Shown here one piece after another: positions 40,901-52,900 of a DNA stretch of 64,000 nt. The notes beneath the pieces are model-generated. The model had not been told where the DNA came from. It did no database searches and was given only the letters and a program-made list of their open reading frames with translations. This DNA is from Opisthocomus hoazin. Taxonomy: Eukaryota; Chordata; Aves; Opisthocomiformes; Opisthocomidae. Each line of letters begins with the position of its first letter. The stretch's first letter is position 1. The stretch lies in NCBI RefSeq assembly GCF_030867145.1, contig NC_134419.1, forward strand, positions 74,147,403-74,211,402, read 5' to 3'. The translations under genes and the position numbers were made by a program.

Positions 40901-43900
40901 ACAAAAAGATTGTTTCAGTAAACTGATGGAATGTTTTGAAGAATAACTATAATTATATAACTATATACTACATTATATAACTGTAATTCATTCTGCCTAC
41001 GTAACTTTAGCCAAGAGTTCAAAGTGGTTTCATTTCTGAAGTTCTGTAGTTTAAAAATCCTAACGTCTGAAAAAAAACAGAGGAAACATTGATTCAAAAG
41101 CCTAAGATACTTCTACGTTAAAAACTGATCCTTTATTTGTCAGGCAGCTTGTTTGTGATTTTAAAAACAAACAAAACCAAACCCAAAAGCCCCCACTGCA
41201 CTAAGTTATCAACATGACGAAGACCTTAAAGAAAGGTATCGCGAGATAAAGGAAGACAGCTGTTCTTAAGCTTAAGAGAGTAAGAGCCTAGTGCCTGAGA
41301 AAGTTTGGATATCCAAAGTAAGGGAACCGAAGCTTCCTGTGTGATGATTTAGTTTGGGTTTTGGTGTAAGAGCCGCTATTGGTGGCAGCCGTAAGTAAAG
41401 GGTGTATGATGCTTTAGTCTAAAAGCCCCTGCCTGATGAAAGGCTATAATACTGCTTTGACATTTAGTGACCCTATAAAGGTCTCTATGACAGGTATTTT
41501 ACATTCCTTCCCCTTCCCTATTTCTAACCTCTTCTGTTCTCTCCCATAGTCCTTAGCTAGTGCTGTTGAGGTTCAGTTTGAAAGTCTGATCCAGTGCTAC
41601 TTGAGGACTTGGAACAGAGTTGTTCAGAGTCTGTGGAACTGAATTTCGGTGCTATAAACCATGACCTTGAATCTTTATCCAGCCCTTTTTACTTATTCAT
41701 TCCCTGCCCCTTGCTACGACCTGCCCCTTGCTACAACCTGCATCCTTTCTGAAATAGTAATGTACTCTCCTTTGAGCAAAGGATATGCAAACACTTACCT
41801 ATTCTGTTTTAATGATCAGATCAGAGATGGCTAGGCAAAAAACTGTGTAGTCGGAAGAGCAGTATCTGTTGTTAATGTACAGAATTAGTTATACAGGTTA
41901 AAATGGGGGGGAAGTCTTCTGTTTTGTGGAACATGCAAATCTTCTTGGGCTCCTTGTGAGATCTCTCATTGTGAGAAGTGGAACATCTGTCAGTAAGAGG
42001 GGCCTTTAAGTTCATGGAAAACACCGAGTGTTAAAATAACACTTTCTGCTAAACTTGACAGAACAAGAAGTAATATATCCTTTAGGGTGGACTAGATCTG
42101 TTTGACTTCATAGTGCCAGTAGACTGCCTTGGCCTGTCAACTTACTTTCTGCTACTTGTTGTGTATCAGTGAATAAACTTTATTCATATAGGCAATGTAA
42201 CTTTTGGGGATTAGACTAGGATAGGAGTGACTTCTACCACTGATCATAGATTTTGGCTTGTGTTACTGTTGTCAGAAACAGTAATGGAACTTATTAATGT
42301 TTAAGACTAATACTTAAATATGAATTGACCATTCTCATTCCTCCTAGGAATGCGGTATAAGCGAAGAGGTGTTGATAAAAATGGAAATGTGGCAAACTAT
42401 GTTGAGACGGAGCAACTGATTCATGTTCATAATCATACTCTTTCATTTATACAAACCAGAGGCTCTGTGCCTGTTTTCTGGAGCCAAGTTGGATACAGAT
42501 ATAACCCACGGCCCCGACTGGACAAGAGTAAGTATTTGACTGGAGTACCTAAAGATCAGGGTTCCCTTAGAAATAGGTTCATTGGACCGTTGCCTTACCA
42601 CTAGTCTTTCAGTGGCACTTTTTAGAAGCCAGGAATAACAATAATGACTTGACTCCAGTTAACTACTACACTAATTGCAACTATGCAGAGCTCTGACTTC
42701 TTGTCCATTGTAAATTCCAACAGGTCTCGAATTTCAGTATCTAATGAAGTACCTGTTTTATGTCTAGTCTTATTTGTTCCAGTGTTTTCTGGTCTGGGAA
42801 GGGAGACAATTTGGTTTTCTCTTTTGAGAATATTCAATATGGGCTACTCTTTCAGAGGGGGCTCTGATGCTGGAAGGTTATAGGAATGTGTTTGCCTCTG
42901 TCTTCATTAGGACCTAGTAAAATGGGCCTTCAACTTGCTGAGGAACTTGGGCAAGGCACAAAATATCGAGTTGACAAGCAGTTACTAGCATTGCAAGCTT
43001 AAGGAAGATACATCAACAGATTTGGGTTTCTTGTGGTTTTATACCAAATAGCCTGGAGATTACTGCAGAGGGGTGGAAACAGAAATTCAGATAAATTCAC
43101 AGAGTGGGGAAAACCAAAATAAAACATCTCCCAGTCCCTGTCCCCCGCTGATATTTGGAAGCAGCACTTCATTAGTTCCAGTGGAGAGCTTGTGCTGTGA
43201 CATCTCCTTATAGAGCTGAGCAGTACTCTTCTGTTCATCACTTTTTTCCCTTTTAAAACTTTTTTCTTTTCTAATAGGATTAGTCTCAAAAATAATTCAG
43301 GAATTGCATTTAATTTAATAGATTTTTAAAAGTAGGAATTGAGACTTCGAGCAATCAGTGGTGCCTTGAATTAACTGGATAGTGTTTTTGGTTACAAGTA
43401 GTTTTGTGCTCCAGGAGAACTGGATAACACTTTCAGTATTATCCCCTGTCCTGCATATCCCCCTCTGCGATTTGCAAACTTTTCTTGTACTTCAGCTTGC
43501 TTTATCAAAAGATGCAAAACAAATATAAGCACTGCTTTTCCGGGGGAGGTGTTTATGTGGGTGTGTGGTGCATAGGTGGAAGGATTAAACAAGCTTGTTA
43601 AAAGTTCAATTTTTGTCCAGTCTGTGCCACACAAAAAGCAAAATAACGCAAAATTTAAGAATGGCGTTTCCTGTATGCTGTAGTAGTGGAACAGTGTTGA
43701 AGTTGAGCAAATTGATGAAAGACCTTTGAAAGTGATTCCATACAATGTTTTATGTTGTGTGTCTGAGTACTTTAAGCGAAGCTATCTTGGTTTTTTAGAG
43801 TGTAGGTTTGGGCATGATTTAATACTTCAAACAGGACTTGTTGCTGAACAGGCTGTTTCTGTCTAACACTGCTCTGCTTTGTAGGTGAAAATGAAACAGT

Positions 43901-46900
43901 GTCCTGTTTTCGTGCACATTTTGAAGAACAGCTGAAGAATTACAAAAAGCAGGCAAGTGCTGCATGATAAAATCTTACGAAAATGTAGGGGCTGAAAGTT
44001 AATGTTTTTAGTTTTTCTTTTTGGTGATGTGGGCTGTGGCTTTTTGGAAGCTCAGTGACAATTGGAAGGGTGGTACATAAGCAGAATTTTACTAAGTTTT
44101 TCAAGTATTCTTGTAAGTAGCCTCTAAAAACCAGCAGCAACTGAGAAATGTGTAAGCACCACTTCTGTATACAAGTCTTGTGAATTCATAGCTTCTGTGT
44201 ATTAAAATTCAGGTAGGCAGGTAACTGTTGGAGCTTATTTGATCTTGGGTACAACCTAGCAAAGATTGCAACTTCAGCAAGATTACCTACAAATCTTTCT
44301 TTTAACTCTTTGTCTATTTGTTATTCCATGGTGTATATCTAAAAGTTGTGTAGCAGATGACAAGTGTCAAATAATTAAACTTTTGAACAGGTTATTATTA
44401 ATTTGGTGGATCAGACAGGCAGAGAGAAGATTATCGGAGATGCTTACCTTAAACAAGTTCTTCTGTACAACAATGCAAATCTGACTTACGTTTCGTTTGA
44501 CTTCCATGAGCACTGGTAAGAAACTTTTTAAAAAGTCACTTTACATGTGTTTTTTTACTAGTATGAAAAGAGAGTAGAAGGGAGAGGAAAAGCCATTACT
44601 GTTTCTGCTTCTGCATTAAACACTTTTCTTTACAAAATGTATGCTTCCTATTTAAAACTGAAGCACTGTAAGAGTTCAAGTTTGGATAACAAGCGCTGCT
44701 GGCTGTTGATCTTGTGTCCCTGACCTGTTAAATATGCAGTTAGTTATTAGGCAAAGCCTAGAAGTTGTTAATGTATTTTAAGCAAGAGAGTTTCCTTCAG
44801 CATGCTGTGAATGTAAAGCTGTGGCTGACCTGCTTTTCAAACTATGTAGCATTCTGGTCTTGATTCTTTGCTTTGAAGATGGTCATGGTGATGTTTCCCT
44901 TGCTTGTTTCTATAAACATACAGTGGATTCTTTCAGAACCCTGATGCTGCTGTTCCATTATAAAATACACTGAATTTTATTTTAATCCAGTATAAATAGT
45001 TGCTGTTTTCATGACTCCACTCTGATGGTGGCATGGTCTAGTCTGGTGTTCACAGGCCCAAGCATGTGATCTGTTGCACAGGCGTGTATTTCTCATGCTT
45101 CCCTCAGGCAGACTGCATTTGTGTACAAATATGGGATCCCAAAACTCTGGTTTAATCTTCGTTTCCTGACTTAATCTTGGGATTGCATCTGGCCTGGAAA
45201 AGCATTACTGGCTGAATAAGTGTGTCATGAGTGGATATTGTCTGTGGGTGGGGGAAGGGAAAAAAAACCATCAAAATAATAATGGCCTGTAAGAGACTTC
45301 TTTTCTGTAGGACTGTTGACATCCTGAACTTACTCTTGATACTTACTCTTTTGTTTAAATGAGCTTTCACTTTTGTTTGTTTGCTTTTCTGCTGAGAAAT
45401 GCTGTAGTGACCAGGACTGTTTCTTTTTGCCCTGTGAGCATGAGTGAATAGGGAATGATACTGGAAACGACCTGGCGGGGTGGAGGGAGGAGGGAATGAT
45501 GTGTCCGTAAGTGCTTTTTCTGTAAAATGACTGGTAAAGCAGGTCAGGCCATCCCAATTTCAAATCTATGGTGGCTACTTTTGTTGAGACTTCAGGCATG
45601 TGTAACATTCTGTTCTCATTTTAGGCATAGCTGCACGCTTGTTTTTCCTTATAGAAGCAACATTCAAGAATGCACATTCTCAAGAATTTAAAGACCTGAA
45701 TCTCTTGCTGAACTGTACTTTAAAATAGTTCTGAATATTGTCTGCTGTTTAAAGTTTGTTGCAGGACAGAATGTCTGTCTCTCCCACTTAGCCAGAACAC
45801 ATCTTTGTTAACATTACAAATAATATAAAATAATTAAATAAAGAAAAATAACTCTTGTAGTTCAAACTAACTTCTGTGAAATTCTGTATTTTAGCCGAGG
45901 AATGAAGTTTGAAAATGTGCAAACACTGACTGATGCCATTCATGATATTATTCTTGACATGAAGTGGTGCTGGTAGGTACTTAACTGTTTTTAGACTGTT
46001 ATGAAATGTTTGGAGAGGAAAAAAACAAAACAGACACCAAAAAAAACCCAGTACATACCCAGAGGCCTTGATTTTGTCACAACTGGTATGCTTTATGTTC
46101 CTCTCTTGATGCTCAGCCTTGTCTGTCAGTTTTTGTGTTCTGAAGTGTTGGTATTCTACATGGGTAACAGCAAAAATTCTCTGATGCTGTTTTCTGCCTG
46201 AGGCTCACTGCAATTAACACTCTTAGGGTTTCTTACATTTTATGTGAAACACTTCGTAGCTGACCCACAAACCCTAGAACACCAACGTCACTACTGAAAA
46301 CAGCAGGCGTGTTTGGCCTTTGGTTCGTACTGAGTAGAGTTCACGCATTTTGGTAGTGAGTATGACTACAGTCTTCAATCAATTACTGCATATTGTTCAA
46401 TGTATTTTGTGAGATGTTGCTGTCATTATTGTTTGTTTTATGTTTTTGAAATTAAATGTATTTTCTCTTGAAAGCTTGTATTATATATGTATGAATTGAA
46501 TTCAACATCTGATTACATATCAAGTTTATGGCCCTGGTAGGATGCGTGTTGGATATCTAGCCTAGGCTGAAGAGGAGGATAGGTGGGAACAAGAGGAGTT
46601 AATTCTGAGTGTGGTGTGGCTGGTGTGAGGAGTGCAACTATAAATAGTACTCCATGTGTAAAGTTTTCTACTGTTTGTAGAAGCTGATACATTGCACTGG
46701 ATTTTAAGTGTCTCAGTATGCTTTTGACTCTCTTCTTCTGTTGAAAGGGTTGACCAAGCTGGTGTGATTTGTAAACAGGAAGGAATTTTTCGAGTTAACT
46801 GCATGGACTGTCTGGATCGTACCAATGTTGTGCAGGCTGCTATTGCAAGAGTGGTCATGGAACAGCAGGCATGTAAAACTAATGGTTTTTTTTCATGTAC

Positions 46901-49900
46901 TGAGTACTTCAGAACTGAATTGTTATTCACAGGGAAAGTTGCGTGTTTGAAAAATGCTTAACTAACCTCTACTTAAAAGGATCTCTGCAACCTACCTGGA
47001 GAGCCATGAAGCTGAAAGTAATATGTACAACTAAAACTGAAATCTTTCTGAAACAGTGATGCCTAGTCTCCTCCTTCAGAGAGGAAATGATGGTCTGCTC
47101 ACATCTTGGAGAGTGTTCTCTCATTTTGATTTGGTCACTTTAAGTTTTGCAGTAATATAAAGGTTAAAAAACCAAACCCCTCAAAACCCAAACCAAACCC
47201 AAAACCCAAATCTTTTTTTTCCAATTTTTTATTGGTTGCAAATTGAGGTTTGCGTGTGTTTTAGTCCAGGTTATCCCTGCAGTTGGCCTAATGTTTAGTG
47301 ACTACATTGCAGTTACGTATGGTAGTGTTGACTTCAGAATGGGAAACTGTACTGCTTTACCAAGTTAGTGTGCGTAAAAGGACTTGTTTATATTTTACCC
47401 AAGGTTTATCTTGGGAAAAACTTAAGTACTACTTGTTCTGAAGGGTAAGATATCTTACTTTCAGTATCAGTGTTAAACAGTAACTGTCCAAAACGCCCTA
47501 GCATTAATAATAAACACAACATATGAAGTTGTTGTAAGGTTTGATTTTTGGGGGAGGAGTAAGTTTGAAAATGGACCCACTATATTTGCTGTAGTGTCTG
47601 GAAGCAAAAGATTAAGAATGTGGTATGCTGCTGCTTGGAACTGGAAAGAGATTCCATTTCTTTATTTTCAGACCTTTGAGGTCATGAGTGCCTTTGTAAT
47701 AGAAGACATTAACTTGTGTATTCATGTTAAAAGTTCTGTGATGTCTGTTCTTTTGATAGTTCTCCACAGAAAATAGATACATTTCCTGTACCCTGAGTAA
47801 TCTAGAGTAACTTGTTTTCCTTCAGCTAATTTTTTTTGCAGCTAGACTCCTACATCCGTAATTAATGTATTTCTGCTGCATCCAGTGATTGGATATTTAA
47901 CAATGAATTAGTGATTCATTGCTAACATTAAATTAACTTGACAAACGAGCAGCATGGGTTCCTTTTTCAGTTCATATAAAACTTAACAATTAAATGCTTG
48001 GCAAGTGTTCCCATTTTCTTTATCAAGCTCTGACATTGAAAACTGTTGAACCTTATATTAACATGTATGTCAAATTCCAGCTCAAAAAACTGGGTGTGAT
48101 GCCACCAGAACAGCCTTTGCCAGTGAAATGCAATAGAATCTACCAGATAATATGGGCAAACAATGGAGATGCCATAAGCCGGCAGTATGCTGGCACAGCA
48201 GCCTTAAAGGTAAAGGGGGAAAAGCGTTAATTGTTCCGGTGATGAGTAGTGTGTTATGTTACAGGTTTTGTGTCCAGTGGAGAGCTCCTGTATATATAAC
48301 AAAGTTAACCAAATACGCTGCATGTTTTTGTCTTGAAGAGATCTGAGGCCTTTCGACAGAAGAGTATTTTGTATCATACTTGGGGTGAATTAGAGAGGAC
48401 CTGAGTGTCCAGGTGTCCTGTGGCAGTGCTGGCTGTATTTTAATTTTATCCTGTTAGTTTCACATCTAGACACAAAGCATAGCTGAGTTAAGAGTTTAAG
48501 GTCTAGATTAAGCATTACTTCTATTTAAGCATGGTTATAGTACTTTTAAGCAGTTATAGTACTTCAAAAAACTACTCTGCAGAACTGAAGATCAGGGTGT
48601 GTAGGTAGTAGGGGGATATTAGTTAGTTATATTATTTTTCTAAAGACTCTTCTGTATTTATTGTAATGCAGTCTGTCTTCCAAGATCAGAAATCAGGCAT
48701 GAGACTCCTTACTGTCACTCCTGCTGCTTTGAAAAGTTGTAGAATTTGAGCTGCTTTCTGTGTGTATAGTCACTGGTGGAACCATTTTTAGTATTTGTGG
48801 TGTTTAGCATTGGAAAAACCTTTACAGTGGAAATGCTTAACTCTTAAATATCTCTAATGAACTTTAATTAGTCTATTACATTAATCTTTTATTTAAAAAA
48901 ATAAAAACCAGCCTGACCTGCTTGTCTTGATTGTGAATATTTAACTTTAAATCTGAAGCGCAGAATTCGATTTATAGATCTAAATTTTCAGGCATTCTGC
49001 TTGAAGATTTCTGTACTTGTCATTGAGGTTTGTGGATTGAACAAGTCACTGCTCTGTGCCAATGTTCAAAGTGTCTCTGAAAAAAGAATCCTGTCATGAT
49101 GTGTAACTAGCAAAACTGCTTTTTATTCAAATTCTAAGCCTTCCATGGCCTAGAAACTGTCTTTTGTTTCTGAGCTTGTGAGAATACGTACTATTTGCCT
49201 TCAGCATGTTACGCTTGTTTTGTTTTGGTAGCAGAAGCAGGGAAGATGAAAACTCTTTTTCAGTAAGCTCCAGCCTTCCCCATCGTTCCAGTAGTGTTCA
49301 TTTTACACTAAAGGCCAAAAAATAAGGGGCATTTTTTGAGGTATTTGAGCATCCCAGTGACTGATGTCTTGAAAGTTCTGCTTTAATGTTAGCTGGCATA
49401 TACATCCAGATTGCTGTTTTCCATTAGGACTTCATATAGAATCATAAGTCTGTCAAAAGCAGAAGACTCTCTGCAGAGTCAAACAATGCCATGGGAAGTA
49501 GATGCTCTTTGAAAATCATTATTTTCAACTTTATGAAATAGTTACTTGGCCATAATTTCTGAGTTGCCATCTATTCAGTTCTGAATTTCAGAATGCCAAA
49601 GCTCTTGCGCTGAGCCTGCCGCTTCAAAGTTGCGCGTGTGCATGATTCGCGTGTTCTGTGTAACAGGGTGACTTCACAAGGACTGGTGAAAGAAAGCTGG
49701 CAGGGGTAATGAAGGATGGCGTTAATTCTGCAAACAGATACTACTTGAATCGTTTCAGGGATGCTTACAGGCAAGCAGTCATAGGTAAGAATACAATTTC
49801 AACTAAGCTGAGCTATGGTATTTAGAAAAGTTTATTAAAATAGTCTTGGCTTTATCTTTCTGATTGATCTGTTTTTCTGAAGCTTAAAAGCACTTTGGGT

Positions 49901-52900
49901 GTATCTACTCTTCTTGTCTACGTAGTGGACATCGTATGGAATAGTCATTCTCCATTTGGAGATTAAACAATACTTAATTCAGAGGGATAACATGCAGTGT
50001 AACTCATTGTAGAACTTGCTTTTAACTTCATTGTAGCATTAGCATGTCTCTTTTAGACAAAGAGTTTGTGCAGTAAGTGTTTCTTAAAATGGCGAGTTAA
50101 CTCTTGCTTTTCACTGAGGGAAAACAGTGTTACGCCTGCTGAGTTTCCAGTTTCAGGCAACGTTCTATTCAGAAAGAGTAACTAACCATTTTTCCAGAGT
50201 ATCTTCAAATATGAAACATTTGGAAGGAATTTATGAAGTAATCAACAGACTATTGCTGTATATCACTTCTAACTGTTGGTTTCTTGTTTGGTGTTTTGTG
50301 GGTTTTATTTAGATTTGATGCAGGGTATCCCAGTAACAGAAGACCTTTACTCCATATTTACAAAAGAGAAAGAGCATGAGGCCCTGCACAAGGAGAACCT
50401 GAGAAGCCATCAGGAGCTGATCAGCCAGCTGTTGCAGAGCTACATGAAACTGCTCTTACCAGATGATGAGAAATTCCATGGAGGATGGGCACTTATTGAC
50501 TGTGATCCAAGGTTTTTTGAATAAAGTCATAATTTATCAGCTGCTACTATGACACCTCTGTTGGCTGCTGCTGCTGCTAATTACTGCTGATGTTAAATGA
50601 TTTTGATAGCTGATGTGTTAACAGAATGCAAGTGGACAGTTTGGTAGAATGACAAGAGTCCTTGAAGGATTGGATATTTGTAATTGTAAAAGGAAAGGTC
50701 CTCTTAAACATGTGCTTTTCCCAGAGTGCCATAAAAATGGTGCATGCTGGAGTTGCCTTTGAGGCATCACCTGGAAATGCATGCATTGGGTTAATATTGG
50801 CAAAATGTGGTAGGCACCATGAAGAGAACTTCTAACCACCCTTAGTTCTGGAAGGGGCTGTCTGAGGAGCAGTTGTTCCTTATGGCTTTATAGGGAAAGT
50901 CTAACTTGACTTCAAAGCCAGAGCTGATCAGATGAAATTCTTGTGTGATGAGTCAGTAGCAGGAAAGCCTAAATTTCTTTTCAGGAAAAGTAGTGAGCAT
51001 AAACTAACATCACTGATAAGTCTCCTTATCAAGTTCAGAGTTCGCTAACTTGTAGAAGAAAAATAGTTGTTAGATCTTCTGCAGGTTAAACTTGAGCATC
51101 TGAAAATAGCAAAGCAGGATGTTATAGCTATTCAAAGCACAGACTCGTCACCTTAACTGAGTCTGATATTTTTCCATTTCTTTGTTAGCATTTTTAGCAC
51201 CTTGTGGGTTTTCTGTTTATTTTTGGACTTGCTGCTGGCCTGTTTGAGCTATTTGGTAACTCAAGGTTTAAGAGGGAGAGTGTTGCTTACGTGGCTCCAC
51301 TTACTGTGTGGTAAGTCTAAGGACACATCACATTTTGGCTTGTGAAGTGTCTTGCCTATCTTGATTTTTTTTCAGTGGCTGTGAGGAGGTAGCAGCATCA
51401 CACAAGATAACACTCCATGATTGAAACCTCTCGTTTTAATTTGCCTTTGGTTGTTAAAGAGTGTCCCTAAAATACACAGGGAATGGGTTACAGCTGTGCA
51501 AGTAAAACCTGCTCCCCCATATTCACTCTTCTTCTTCCCCTTCCTTAGTCTCATTGATGCCACTCATAAGGACGTGGATGTTCTGCTGTTACTTTCTAAT
51601 TCTGCCTACTACGTGGCCTAGTAAGTTACTGCTTTCTCTTACTATGTGTAGTTTATTTCTGGTAGCTTTGTTTTAGGTTAGTAGGAAGCACTAAATTCTG
51701 ATTATTTTTTTCCTAGTTACGATGATGAAATCGACAAGGTGAATCAGTACCAAAGGTTAAGTCTTGAAGCTCTGGAAAAAATAGAAATAGGTAAGAATGT
51801 AGTCACCATATATCTTTCCTGAGTACTCTTAGCACCAGGCAGAGCACGTACCAAAGCATCCTATAAATGTAATGAAACGGTAAGCCTCAATACACTGCAT
51901 ATACCCTGCGTAGTCCACCGTGGCTAGAAACGTCCTTTCTTGCTGATAACAAGGGCCAGAGTTGCGTCTGTGTTCTCTCGCAGTCCCGTCTTTTGCAACT
52001 GCTTGAAGGGGAAACTTTGGTCGCCGGGAGGGTTCTAAAATTTTCCTTCTGTCAAACTCTTGAAGAAACATGGATTAATCAGAACAAATTTAATTACTTC
52101 TCAGTTGGCAGTAACAATTTGATCAGCTTCTCTAACGAATCACAGGTTTGTGCATTCAATGCACTCTTTCTTTGATCCAAATAGAGCAGCTGGTTCTGAA
52201 TTGTACTTTAGATCTTTCATAGCTTTTTTTGAAACTCTTGTTTCTCAGGGTCTGATAGGAAACATGCTATTACGAGATCACGTTGGTATGCTGATTAACT
52301 TATTTACTGACTAAAGAATGTAACATCTGCAGACTAAATCCAGCACTTTCACCTGAAAGTATTAAAGATGCGACTTGACTTTTTTAGATGAAAAAGGTGT
52401 TGAAGTAAAGGGAGGAAGATTTTTGTGGCCCACCAGTGTGTGCCGTCCTCCCCCTAGTAGACTTTAATCCTCCATTACACAATGCATAGTGACTTCATCT
52501 CCTTACTGTCACTTTCACTACCTTTGCACAATTTCTAGGAGTTCAGTGGGAAGGTCTCTCTCACTTCTGTATTGCGGAGATCCATAATACATCCCGAGGT
52601 ACAGAATTCAGTTGAAACATCTAAACCAAATACCTGACAAGAACAAAAAAAGCCTCTTTAATGGTATAGTTATGATGCAGTGCATTGAAGAGTTGAAGTA
52701 TTTGGTCTAAATCTTGAGACTTACATTGCTTCATCTTGGTAAAACTATTGGCTTTCTGTTTAATCCTTGTAGAAGCATACCCTAAAGCACAGGATGTAGT
52801 GGGCGTAGAATTTGCCGCTTTCTGTTTGAAAGGGTGATGTATAATAAACAATCAGGCTGGATTATAATAGACATACACAGAGAGTTTAATTGCTTTTAGT

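Noticed and set aside
40935-40990. AT-rich inverted repeat in intron 7 as a microRNA hairpin
   Set aside because: The arms pair poorly and consist of low-complexity TATA-like sequence; no stable stem of microRNA type.
46562-46930. 122-codon minus-strand frame opposite the catalytic exon 12
   Set aside because: Antisense shadow of exon 12 and its flanking intron, with no family resemblance.
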